This document shows positions 10,246 through 20,600 of a DNA stretch of 64,000 nt, in pieces. The stretch is from Flavobacteriaceae bacterium. GTDB taxonomy: Bacteria > Bacteroidota > Bacteroidia > Flavobacteriales > Weeksellaceae. The DNA lies in contig PTET01000002.1 in the NCBI GenBank assembly GCA_004359435.1, positions 84,278 through 148,277 on the forward strand, in the 5' to 3' direction. The position numbers were made by a program, and so were the translations under genes. The first letter of the stretch is position 1. Every line of letters begins with the position of its first letter. The notes beneath the pieces were generated by a model. That model had not been told where the DNA came from. It worked only from the letters and a program-made list of their open reading frames with translations, and did no database searches.

Positions 10246-12339
10246 GTGCGTTCAAAACCCACAAAAAGAAAAAACTTGAAAAACCCGATCACTCTATTTT
10301 TATTTATTTTGGCATCTTCTGTTTTTGCTCAGAAAGTCACTATCAAAGTTCCCAATGATATTTCATATGCTAAAGCACCAAATGACAATAAACCTATGGC
10401 CGGAGTAGCTATAAGGGATATCACAGCCAGTTGGAAAATGTCCATGGCTGGACATGCAGTGTTTTCTGGTCTTGGCATGGGAATACGTGATAGAATAAAA
10501 GTACGAGCTATTTATTTACAAGATGCTAATAACAAAGCCTTAGCACTGGTTCAACTGGATTTGGTAGGTGGAGATTTGTTATTGCATCATAGAGTTTCTG
10601 AAATGGTACAAAAAGCTACAGGATTAAAACCAGAACAAATTACACTACTTGGAACACATACCCATAAATCATTTGGTAATATCTGGGATAATGATCTTAT
10701 GAATATGAATGGAAAACAGAATGTAGCTGGTTTTGATGAAAAATTAAACTTGTTTGTGTGTAATAAAATTGCAGAAGCTATAATAGAGTCATATAATAAT
10801 AGAAAAATCGCAAAAATCGCAACAGGGAGTATAGAAATATATGGTCATTCATGGAATAGATCAATAGAATCTTACGCTGCAAATTATCCTGATAAAAAAA
10901 TAAACACCAAAGACAAAAACGAGCGTTATAAATCTATTAACCCCAATTTTAATATGATTCGCATAGATGCTTTAGATAAAGATGGAAAATATAAGCCACT
11001 AGCTACATTGTCTAATTTTGGAGCTCATGGCACTGCAGTTTCAGAAATCGGAGATCTATATAGTGGTGATTGGTTTGGAGTTACTCAACGTTATTTAGAT
11101 CATAAAATCAATGCAAATTATAACGCATCTTGGGAATCTATAAATGCCATAAGTGCTGGAATAGAAGGAGATACAGAACCCAATATGCCTTATAAAAAAA
11201 CTGGAGATATCTGGGGAACCAAGCAATTGGATTATGATGCGGTGGATAAGGTAGGAGAAGGAATCGGAAAAAAAGCTTTGGAACTTTTTTATCAATTAGA
11301 ATCTAAATTAAAATCCGATTATAACTTGTCTTGGAAAGCAAAGGAAGTAGATTTGCTTGAAGAAAGAACAATCAACAATGTCAAGTTAGGTAAGCCAATT
11401 ATGGGTTTGGCTTCAGCAGGAGGACCATATAGTAATTCTGGCGTGCCTATATTCAAAGGGCCTAGAAATCCTTTAACCAGAAGATGGATTTTTAACACCC
11501 CACTTCAAGGCAGAAAAATTCCAATAGGTTGGACATTTGGATTGTTTCAGAAACTTGTTTTAGGTCCAATTGCTCCTCATAAGGTAATGTTTCAAATCTA
11601 TCAAATTGATGACACTTACTTGATTCCTCTGCCTTGGGAAGTTACCGTTTTTTCGGGTATACAAATTCAAGAAGCTTTACAACCCCTACTCAATGTAAAT
11701 GAAATTAATAAAATACAAGTTTTAAGTGTAGCAAATGGAGTATTAACTTATGCTAGTTCACCAAAAGAATACAATGTTCAAGACTACAATGGAGGGCAGA
11801 ATTGGTTTGGAATAAACACCGTACCATACATTGTAGAACAATTAAAAGATTTAACTACTTTTAAGGAAAATACTGCTAAACTTCTGGATAAATGGGAATT
11901 TAACATTTCAAAACAAATATCTGATTTTAAATTAGATACAACAAATGTGAACACGAATTTCAAAAGAGATGCGGTAAAACAACCCATTTATTTTGAGGGC
12001 GAAACAACAAAAAATATAATTTATCAATCTGCTTTCCAATTTGAATGGAAAGACTTGGCCTTCGATAAAATAAATTGGAATGAGCCATTAATTGAGGTTC
12101 AAGAAAGTAATGATGGTGAATCTTGGAAAACAGTTGTAGATGATGATCAACCAATAACCGATCAGGGATATAAATTATACATAAGAATTTATGACAATAT
12201 AGAGACAAATGGTAAAAATGGTATGACATACAGAGCAGATTGGATAAACCCAAAACTTGAAAAAGGCAAAAAATATAGATTTGTGGTAAAATCAAGATAT
12301 GATATTCCTGAATTTTATTCAGACCCATTTGGGATTTAG
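10246..12339 (+). CDS. Neutral/alkaline non-lysosomal ceramidase-like, secreted
   Basis: Signal peptide; MAGVAIRDITASWKMSMAGHAVFSGLGMGIRDRIKVRAIYL, LGTHTHKSFGNIWD, ISAGIEGDTEPN motifs. Confidence 0.85.
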   Translation: MRSKPTKRKNLKNPITLFLFILASSVFAQKVTIKVPNDISYAKAPNDNKPMAGVAIRDITASWKMSMAGHAVFSGLGMGIRDRIKVRAIYLQDANNKALALVQLDLVGGDLLLHHRVSEMVQKATGLKPEQITLLGTHTHKSFGNIWDNDLMNMNGKQNVAGFDEKLNLFVCNKIAEAIIESYNNRKIAKIATGSIEIYGHSWNRSIESYAANYPDKKINTKDKNERYKSINPNFNMIRIDALDKDGKYKPLATLSNFGAHGTAVSEIGDLYSGDWFGVTQRYLDHKINANYNASWESINAISAGIEGDTEPNMPYKKTGDIWGTKQLDYDAVDKVGEGIGKKALELFYQLESKLKSDYNLSWKAKEVDLLEERTINNVKLGKPIMGLASAGGPYSNSGVPIFKGPRNPLTRRWIFNTPLQGRKIPIGWTFGLFQKLVLGPIAPHKVMFQIYQIDDTYLIPLPWEVTVFSGIQIQEALQPLLNVNEINKIQVLSVANGVLTYASSPKEYNVQDYNGGQNWFGINTVPYIVEQLKDLTTFKENTAKLLDKWEFNISKQISDFKLDTTNVNTNFKRDAVKQPIYFEGETTKNIIYQSAFQFEWKDLAFDKINWNEPLIEVQESNDGESWKTVVDDDQPITDQGYKLYIRIYDNIETNGKNGMTYRADWINPKLEKGKKYRFVVKSRYDIPEFYSDPFGI

Positions 12340-12386
12340 TTTGAAATCAAAATATCAAAACAGTACAAACCTTTAAAATCAACACT

Positions 12387-13577
12387 ATGAAAAAATATCA
12401 TCACCCAAAATATTTTCTGCTTATAATTTTCAGTTCCATAATTATGATAGGCTGCAGCTCCATAATTTTTGATAGACTCATTATGGGAACCACCATTGAC
12501 AAACCCTACAAAATTTCGGATGGGGCATTGGCGTTTCATCAGTCACTAGATTTTGTGGCAGATTTGCATTCTGATGCACTGATGTCTCAGCGAAATCTCA
12601 CCAAAGAATCAGACGTTGCACATGTAGATTTGCCCAGAATGAGAAAAGGAAATGCCGCTTTTCAGGTTTTTACCATTACCAGTTGCTCGCCACCCTTTCA
12701 ACTTTCCAGTGGAACAGGTCTTTCTTTTGATGCAAATAAAAGCAAATTTGTCAACCAAATGGGCGTTTACAGTTTTATGAATTTGGAAGGCCCACAGCTT
12801 TGGGGTAACATGTACAACAGATCTATCTGGCAAATGGACAAACTGGCAAAATACGCCAAGGAAGATCCGTATTTTCATCTGATCAAATCCAAAAAAGACT
12901 TTTTGGAACTGATTGAACTAAGAAGCAAAGACAAGCGCCACATAGGTGGAATTTTGGGCATAGAGGGCATACACAACCTCAAAGGGGATATTAAAAATCT
13001 GGAAACTTTTTACCAAAAAGGGGTAAGAAGCATAGGTTTTGCCCATTTTTTTGACAATATGTATGCCGGTTCTCGCCATGGAAAAGACAAATATGGACTC
13101 ACAGAAAAGGGAAGAGAGGTTCTCAAAAGAATGGATGAACTCGGCATTATTGCAGATTTGTCCCACGATTCTGAAAAAACCATTGAAGATGTTTTAAAAT
13201 ATGGAAAAAACCCACCCATCATCACCCATGGTGGATCGAGGGGAGTAGAGGATACACCCAGAAATTTCACAGATGCCCAGCTCAAAGCAGTGGCACAAAA
13301 AGGAGGAATCATCGGGGTGATGTTTTTTGATTCCACAGACAGACATGCCATTACGGTGGACAAAATCGTTCAAAATATCTTGTACATCAGAAATTTGGTG
13401 GGATCCCAGCACATTGCTTTGGGTTCCGATTATGATGGAGGAACCATTACGCCTTTTGATATTTCGGGTCTGGGAATTCTTACAGAAGCCCTTCTAAATG
13501 CAGGAATACCCAAAGAGGAAATCAAAGGAATCATGGGGGAGAACTACAAGAATTTTTTGTTGAAGTATTTGAAATAG
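12387..13577 (+). CDS. Membrane dipeptidase (peptidase M19), lipoprotein
   Basis: Lipobox IMIGCSS; DLHSDALM, GGILGIEG, GFAHFFDN, LGIIADLSHDSEKT, THGGSRGVEDTPRNFTD, LGSDYDGG. Confidence 0.93.
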   Translation: MKKYHHPKYFLLIIFSSIIMIGCSSIIFDRLIMGTTIDKPYKISDGALAFHQSLDFVADLHSDALMSQRNLTKESDVAHVDLPRMRKGNAAFQVFTITSCSPPFQLSSGTGLSFDANKSKFVNQMGVYSFMNLEGPQLWGNMYNRSIWQMDKLAKYAKEDPYFHLIKSKKDFLELIELRSKDKRHIGGILGIEGIHNLKGDIKNLETFYQKGVRSIGFAHFFDNMYAGSRHGKDKYGLTEKGREVLKRMDELGIIADLSHDSEKTIEDVLKYGKNPPIITHGGSRGVEDTPRNFTDAQLKAVAQKGGIIGVMFFDSTDRHAITVDKIVQNILYIRNLVGSQHIALGSDYDGGTITPFDISGLGILTEALLNAGIPKEEIKGIMGENYKNFLLKYLK

Positions 13578-13639
13578 GAAATAAATTCTCAAATCAATAG
13601 GGTGATCAAAATTCTATTTTACATCCTTTTGTGACACTA

Positions 13640-13674
13640 AAAAAGCCTTTGTTCACTAATAACAAAGGCTTTTT
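13640..13674. terminator. Bidirectional terminator between convergent genes
   Basis: Perfect 14-bp stem AAAAAGCCTTTGTT-CACTAAT-AACAAAGGCTTTTT. Confidence 0.9.
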
Positions 13675-13704
13675 GCATTCAATTTTAAAATAAGAGAGAA
13701 GCTC

Positions 13705-15219
13705 TTATTGAACAATTCTTATCGCTCCGTAGTTGACTTCGGTTTTTCTGTCCACAAGTTCAGCTGGAACATCAATTTGGTATCCACCATCTACTTTTTT
13801 GGCAGTAAGGGTTTTGTTTTTTCCTACCAATTCAATCTTGGTGTTGGGTCCAAAATTGATCTTTTGTCTGATGATTACAGAACTTTGGTTTTTGGGGTAA
13901 AACACATAAATAGAACCATCTTTGGCTTTGGTGTAGTATTCTTCATCCTTGATTTTTGTATTGAAACCATCCATGATGGTACTTCCATAGACTCCATCAC
14001 CATAAATTTTCAGCCATTTTCCCGTTGGAATGAGTGCGTCTTTTACTTGTTGTGCAATTGAACCATCTTTTTTGGGAGCCCACATCAAAGTGAGATTTCC
14101 CCCCAATTCAACCTGATCCAACAAAATTTTGACAATTCCTGTACCATCTTTCCAAACGGGATCTTGCTCAGAGTATGCTACACAACATCTTTGCACCTGA
14201 TCTACCTTGTCAAAAGGAAGGAGAGGTACCCCTGAATGAAATTCCGTTGTGTTCCAGTCGTGGTGGGCATCAATGTCACTGGCTCTGTCATTGACCATCA
14301 CCCCTTCTGGATTGTGAATCTTGGCAAAATTGTAATAATCCGCCATCCACTGGTTCATTTTTAAATATTGCTCGTTTCCACCGATGTCCAAATACCAGAA
14401 TGAGGGTTTGTACTCATTCATCAGTTCATATAGTTGAGGTTTTAAAATTTGAGAAGCGAAATCTTTGATGGTGTCGCTTTGTCCTGTGTATGGAACAGGT
14501 TCTTTTGTGAAGGCGTTTCTGGGTTTGTGTTTATAAGAAAAGGCAGCATAACCCATTTGTCTACTTACAAAAGTCACCTCTTTGGATTTAGAAGGTTTTC
14601 TCATCATGGCTTTTGGAGTCGCAGGATTGTACCATTCTGGAACGGTAAAATACAATCCATTGATCAAATCTGTTTTTTCCGCCTCAATCCAAGTTTCTTT
14701 CAAGAAATCCCTGTGCGGATTCATATCTACGGTATTTCTCCCTGTGGTTTTGGTATCCCAGTTGCAGATTCCATCGTGGTGTTTGGCTGGATACGCAAAG
14801 TATTTGGCACCTGAGGCCACCACCAAATCTACAATTTCTTTTGCATCGTATTTGTCTGGTTTCCACATAGGGATAAAATCGTCATAGACAAAATCTTTAC
14901 CGTAGGTTTCTTTGTGATGTTTTCTCAGCCTATAGTGGAAGGGAGATCTGTCCATATAGTAGGGATACCAAACCGCATAACCAAAAAAGGGATTCAGTTT
15001 TGTGGCAGCAGTATCGTTGTAAGCGGGAACAGAATATACTCCATGGTGAAGCATAATTCCAAACTTGGACTCGTTCCACCAAGGGGCTACGGGATGTTTG
15101 TCAAGAGTTTCTTTGTCTGCGGTGTAATGTTCTGGCTCAGCAGTTGGGCTATTTTGGGCAAGCATGTTTCCGCAAAATAGCATCAGGGAAATTCCCAAAA
15201 GGCATAGTTTTTTTTTCAT
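13705..15219 (-). CDS. Alpha-L-fucosidase (GH29), secreted
   Basis: Signal peptide; WWNESKFGIMLHHGVYSVPAY, AKYFAYPAKHHDGICNWDT, YFTVPEWYNP, SFWYLDIGG. Confidence 0.93.
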   Translation of the reverse strand: MKKKLCLLGISLMLFCGNMLAQNSPTAEPEHYTADKETLDKHPVAPWWNESKFGIMLHHGVYSVPAYNDTAATKLNPFFGYAVWYPYYMDRSPFHYRLRKHHKETYGKDFVYDDFIPMWKPDKYDAKEIVDLVVASGAKYFAYPAKHHDGICNWDTKTTGRNTVDMNPHRDFLKETWIEAEKTDLINGLYFTVPEWYNPATPKAMMRKPSKSKEVTFVSRQMGYAAFSYKHKPRNAFTKEPVPYTGQSDTIKDFASQILKPQLYELMNEYKPSFWYLDIGGNEQYLKMNQWMADYYNFAKIHNPEGVMVNDRASDIDAHHDWNTTEFHSGVPLLPFDKVDQVQRCCVAYSEQDPVWKDGTGIVKILLDQVELGGNLTLMWAPKKDGSIAQQVKDALIPTGKWLKIYGDGVYGSTIMDGFNTKIKDEEYYTKAKDGSIYVFYPKNQSSVIIRQKINFGPNTKIELVGKNKTLTAKKVDGGYQIDVPAELVDRKTEVNYGAIRIVQ

Positions 15220-15291
15220 TTTGATAGTGTGTTTGATTTTAAAATTGGATTAATGTATAATATTTGAATTTTGAAGGTGAATGAAGATTTT

Positions 15292-15681
15292 TTATACAAA
15301 ATTTTTGGCGAGAGTTTTCATCTGAAATAAACCGAAAATTACGCACCAAAGGTTGATGATTACGTTTAGAATTCCATCTGGAAAACCTACACAGTACATG
15401 CCGTTTTGGATGTTGAAGGCAAAATCTACAAGTCCCAAAAATACCATCGCACCTGAGGCGATTAGGGTGTAAAAAGTCCATTTCGAGTTGTGTCTGTTGA
15501 AAAAGGCCAAAAACAGGGTAAGGGCCAAAAATCCGTCGGGTAAAGGAAAGCTGTGTTCGAATTTGGTGTAATAGGGGGGATATTTCGGATTTTCAAACCC
15601 AACGGTGAAAAACAAAATCCAGAAAAGCAGAATAAAAATGGCTGTTCCCAGTTGAAATTTGGAAATTGTAAGTGCATTCAT
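15292..15681 (-). CDS. Small polytopic membrane protein, unknown function
   Basis: 129-aa ORF with about 4 hydrophobic segments, start at 15681. Confidence 0.65.
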   Translation of the reverse strand: MNALTISKFQLGTAIFILLFWILFFTVGFENPKYPPYYTKFEHSFPLPDGFLALTLFLAFFNRHNSKWTFYTLIASGAMVFLGLVDFAFNIQNGMYCVGFPDGILNVIINLWCVIFGLFQMKTLAKNFV

Positions 15682-15712
15682 GTTTTTTGTGGTTTTGGTT
15701 TATTTGGTCAAT

Positions 15713-16609
15713 CTACTTTTTGGATTGCACTTTTTTGATGACTTGGTTCATGTAAAAAGTCACCACCCCTGGGATAAATCTTCTGGCTAAAAGGGTGAAT
15801 TTTCCGTCCATTCCAGGGATAATCATGAATTTGTTGTTGTCCAAATTTTTGATGGCTTCACGGGCTACATATTCTGGTTTTACAAGTTTTACACTTCCCG
15901 CAATGGCATTTGTTTCTTCTGGTTTGTGTAGATTTTCTGCCTCATATCCGGGAGTATCTGTATCAGGTGGACAAAGCACTTTTACGTTGATGTTGTATTT
16001 TTTGAGCTCGAAACGAAGAGATTCAGTAAAACCGATAAGTCCAAATTTGGTCATGCAGTAATCCGTATAACCAAAAACAGGCATAAACCCAGCGATAGAG
16101 GAGGTATTTATGAGCACAGATTTGGGTTTTTGTTTCATAAAGGGAACAATGGCATAACAGGAATTCCAAGTTCCATAAAGGTTGGTTTTTATGGTTTTGT
16201 CAAAAATTTCTGGGGTGATGTTTTCGAAGTGATCAGGCTGTGCAATTCCCACACAGTTGATCATATAATCTGGAATGTCAACTTTTTGTACTGCAGTTTC
16301 ATAGGTAGATTTTACAGCCGCAAAATCGGACAAATCCACAGAAAAAATTTCAATAATCTGGTCACTGGACTTTCTGTGTTTTTCCAAAAGTTGTTTTGCT
16401 TCTTCCAGTTTAGAAAGTGTTCTGGCAAATATGGCAATGTTGCAGTTTTTCTCTGTGAGTTCTTTGGCAATGGCAAGGCCAATTCCCATAGAACCACCGG
16501 TGATAAAAGCAGTTTTGAGTGTAGATGTTTCCAAGGTTTTTTGAATTTTGGGGTTGAATAAGTGATATGTTTCTAAACAAAAAGTAAAGCAATATACAAA
16601 ATAATCCAA
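15713..16609 (-). CDS. SDR family oxidoreductase
   Basis: TAFITGGSMGIGLAIAKEL, NCVG, NTSSIAG, YTDYCMTKFGL. Confidence 0.93.
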   Translation of the reverse strand: MDYFVYCFTFCLETYHLFNPKIQKTLETSTLKTAFITGGSMGIGLAIAKELTEKNCNIAIFARTLSKLEEAKQLLEKHRKSSDQIIEIFSVDLSDFAAVKSTYETAVQKVDIPDYMINCVGIAQPDHFENITPEIFDKTIKTNLYGTWNSCYAIVPFMKQKPKSVLINTSSIAGFMPVFGYTDYCMTKFGLIGFTESLRFELKKYNINVKVLCPPDTDTPGYEAENLHKPEETNAIAGSVKLVKPEYVAREAIKNLDNNKFMIIPGMDGKFTLLARRFIPGVVTFYMNQVIKKVQSKK

Positions 16610-16714
16610 AACATAAGGGTCTGATTTTCTTCTCTAACGAAGGAATTAAACAAAACCCATGGTTTAATTTTCTATCTTTGATTCTATCCTAATTCAATTT
16701 TATAAATTCCATAT

Positions 16715-17497
16715 ATGAAAAATAGATTTTTGATATTGACATCTTTCATTTTGATTCAAACTTTCTCTAGCAGTTTTTGGATAGAAAATCCTTTAAACCA
16801 AACGATTTTCCATAATTCCTTTGACGTATCAAATAAAAAACCACAGATAATTACCCAGCCTGTGGGTGGAACTTTTGAAGAAGGAAGTTCTTTTACCCTA
16901 AAAGTGGAAGCAATTGGCAAAGATTTGGGCTATCAGTGGTATAGAAACAATCAGGCTATTGGTGGTGCCAATTCTTCAACATATAAAGCAACAGAAGAAG
17001 GTACTTATTTTGTAAATGTGTTTAATAGTAAGAGAAACAAAAAGCTAGAAATTAAAAGCAAAGTTGTTATTTTAACAAAAACATCAACACCTATAACGTT
17101 TACAAAACCAGTGTATAGCTCTAAAATTCAGACAAATAATTCAGATGTTAATCAGGGTAATTATGGAACCACAGTACCAGGTCCATCATTTGGTACGGGT
17201 GACAGAAAATTGATCTCTTGGCCTCCAGGTGCAGATTCACACTATGATATGACAATAGAAATAGACGCTAACAAATTACAAGAATGTACTCAAATAGAAG
17301 GATTTAGCAGTGGAAATGTGAGAGTGAATTATTGGGTAGATGAAAAAGGCAACGTGATTAAAGTTGCAATTAATGCTTCGAAAACAACTACAACAAATCC
17401 TTGCTTAAGAAAACATGCTTTTGATGCTGTTAAAAGATATGTAAAAGCAGAACCAGGGATACCAGAAGATAAATCTTACTATGATTTTAAGTTTTAG
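16715..17497 (+). CDS. Secreted protein with one Ig-like domain and a TonB-C-terminal-like domain
   Basis: PQIITQPVGGTFEEGSSFTLKVEAIGKDLGYQWYRNNQAIGGANSSTY (Ig-like) followed by SSGNVRVNYWVDEKGNVIKVAINASKTTTTNPCLRKHAFDAVKRYVKAEP. Confidence 0.7.
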   Translation: MKNRFLILTSFILIQTFSSSFWIENPLNQTIFHNSFDVSNKKPQIITQPVGGTFEEGSSFTLKVEAIGKDLGYQWYRNNQAIGGANSSTYKATEEGTYFVNVFNSKRNKKLEIKSKVVILTKTSTPITFTKPVYSSKIQTNNSDVNQGNYGTTVPGPSFGTGDRKLISWPPGADSHYDMTIEIDANKLQECTQIEGFSSGNVRVNYWVDEKGNVIKVAINASKTTTTNPCLRKHAFDAVKRYVKAEPGIPEDKSYYDFKF

Positions 17498-17555
17498 TGG
17501 GTCGGGGTTATTATTTTATTCCAGTATAAATTAGTGTATTATACTTGTTAAAGTT

Positions 17556-17570
17556 CTTGCTTTAAGCAAG
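17556..17570. repeat. Short palindrome CTTGCTTtAAGCAAG
   Basis: 7-bp arms about 40 bp upstream of the giant Ig-repeat ORF. Confidence 0.8.
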
Positions 17571-17612
17571 GGAGAATATTAATTTTTGTAGGTTTGGGGC
17601 ACATTTAAGTCT

Positions 17613-20600
17613 TTGTATATGAACCAAATCTCTACTACTAGTATTCTAGGTTTTTTTAGAATTTCTTTGTTTGGCCTTTTACTTTTTAGCTCTTCATTTG
17701 TAAGGGCAAAATCACCACTTCCCATTTTAGAAAAAACAGAAATTCCTTCTGGAATAGAGAAAAACGATGCCGTTTTGGCAAATCCAGTGATTTCTACCCA
17801 GCCTATGGGAGGGGAAATCTGCAATGGAAGTTCCCATACGCTAAGCGTTGGAGTTACTGGAACGGGAGTATGGTACCAATGGTACAAAGATGGAATTGCC
17901 ATTGCGGGAGCAACCAAGTCAACTTATACAACAAAAGAAACTGGAAAATACCTAGTGAAAGTGTACTACGGTGGATTTTTGGGTCTTTTTGCTACAGAAA
18001 TGGTGAGCCAAACTGCAGAGGTGAGATTGGGTGAGTCTGCGAAAATCGTGAGTTTCCCCACTTCACTTCAAATTTGTACATCGGGAACCAGCACTCCACT
18101 TACTGTTGTTGCCACTGGGAAAGACCTCAAATACAGATGGTTCAAAGATGGAGTTTTGATTCCCCAAGCGGTTTCGAATTCCTATACTCCTCAAACAGCT
18201 GGAAACTATTCTGTTTCTATTGGGGCAAGCTGTGGAACAGAAGTAACTGCCTCTGCTCAAGTAACTGAAAACTGTGATACCAAAATTGTTGCTCAGCCTC
18301 AAAATACTTATTTGTGTGCAGGGCAAACGGCAACACTTAGTGTGCAAGCTACCGGGAACAATCTAAAGTATCAATGGTACAGTGATACAAATAAACTCAT
18401 TGTAGGTGAGAATTCATCGTCCTATACAACAAATACGCCAGGTAAATATATTGTTACAGTCAATGATGGAACAAAAACCATTACTTCAAATGTGGCGGAT
18501 GTCACTTTGAATTCAGGAGTTCAGATTACCAGTCAACCAGTTTCAAGTATTTTGGTTTCTGGCAAAACTTCTATTGGAGTTCAAGCCAATGGAAGCAATT
18601 TAAAATATCAATGGTTAAAAGAAGGTCTAGAAATTCCTGGGGCAACTTCAAACGTATTTACGGCAACCTCAACTGGCAATTATAGCGTTAAGGTAAGTGG
18701 AGATTGCGGTAGTGTTACTTCTGATGTCGCAATGGTTTCAAATACGATTGTAATCTCCAAACAGCCAGTAGGAGGAAAGGTCTGTGAATTAAATCAATTT
18801 GGAAAAAACCACTATTTGAATATAGAAGTAATTGGTAACTATAACGGGATAAAGTGGTTTAGGGATCAAACTGAAATTCCAGATTCAAATCAGAAGGCAA
18901 TTAATACAAATTTACCAGGAACATATTATGCTAAGGTATATTTCGGTGGATTTCTAGGTTTGTTTCAGTCTGAGATAATTTCTGAGAAAGCAGTTGTTGA
19001 AAAAAATATAGGTACTACTATAACGAAACAACCTGTTTCAATTGAAATGTGTGATCTTGATTCAGAATTCAAAGTAGAAACACAGGGTTCGAATGTTACC
19101 TATCAATGGTATGAAGTAATCATCATAGATTGGCCATACAGCGAAACGAATGTCCTAATACCTGGAGCTACAAAATCCACATATAAACCTACAAAAACTG
19201 GAACATATTTTGTGGAGGTAAAGGGAGATTGTAATTTGAACTCTTTTAATAGATCTAATCGTGTTAAAGCAGTTTTTGGAAGAATCCCCTCTGTAGAAAA
19301 AAAGATTACTGGAGCTCAGCCTGATGGAATTTTTTATACAAATTTCAAAATTTATGTTCCTCAGATAGCACAAGCTGTGGATAATTGGTCAAGTTATAAT
19401 TATAAAAGTCAATGGTATTTTAATGATGAACCTATTTTGGGGGCAACTCAGCACGATTATACTCCATTAAACGAGGGGAGATACAAGGTTGTAACTACTG
19501 GTGAATGTGGTATTTCGACTACTTCCGAAGAGGTTTTTGTTCAGAAATACAAAGTCAAGATAATCACTCAACCCAAATCGAGTTTCAATTGCGATGGTTC
19601 ACCTGAAACTTTAACAGTAGAAGCAAAAGGATATTCATTATGGTATCAATGGTTATATAAACCCAGAGTTGATGCAACTTTTGAATTCATTGATAGATCT
19701 AATTATAACGGTTCTGAACCTAATAAATATGTAGCTACAAAACCAGGATTTTATAGTGTATTGGTTTACGCAGGATTAGAAGGAGGGATAGTGCAGTCTG
19801 ATGTAGTAGAGGTAGGAATAAAGCCAACTTTGGATTATTCCCAAACTCCGAAAGTAATTTTAAGTGAATCTGAAGGTATACTTGGATACGAATATACCCC
19901 AATTACAAATGGACCTATTTCTTCATTCAAAATGATCCCAGATCTAAGTAGTAAAGGAGTTATTTTGGACCCAATAAAAGGTACATTAACATACCAGAAA
20001 GAAGCCGTAGGAGAACCCTTCGTTATTGAGGCAACTAACTCTTGTGGACAGATAGTTTACAATAATCCGAATTGTGAAAAGCCTGAAATAACAAGCCAAC
20101 CTCAATCTACTTTTTTTATGGGTGATTCTGAAACTTGTTTATTCTACAATCAGAGTTTTAAGGTAGCTGCCAAAAACGCAAGTGCTTTTCAATGGTATAA
20201 AGGTGATAAATTAATCCCAGGTGCTACAAAAAGTGAATATGAGATATCAGAACCGGGAAGTTATTCTGTTAAAGTGATAGGGACTTGTGGGCAAGTTATA
20301 AGTTCTCAGGTTGTTAATGCAGAGGCTTTTAAAGAAGAGGTTGTAGATATTCGATATGATTTCGATAACCCAACAACATTGACTCAGAGTTTAGCAACTT
20401 TTAAGCCAATAACTGATCAGCAATATTATTTTTATGGTGAGGGCAATATTTATAGTAATAATTTTTGGGGTAAATATATAGACGTTGAAGGAGCGTCTTT
20501 GAAAGCAGATGGTACAATTACTCTTGATTTGACAAAAACTACAATAGCAAAATTTAAAAATACTCCCTTTAATATTTATATACTTGGTGGTTGTCCATTA

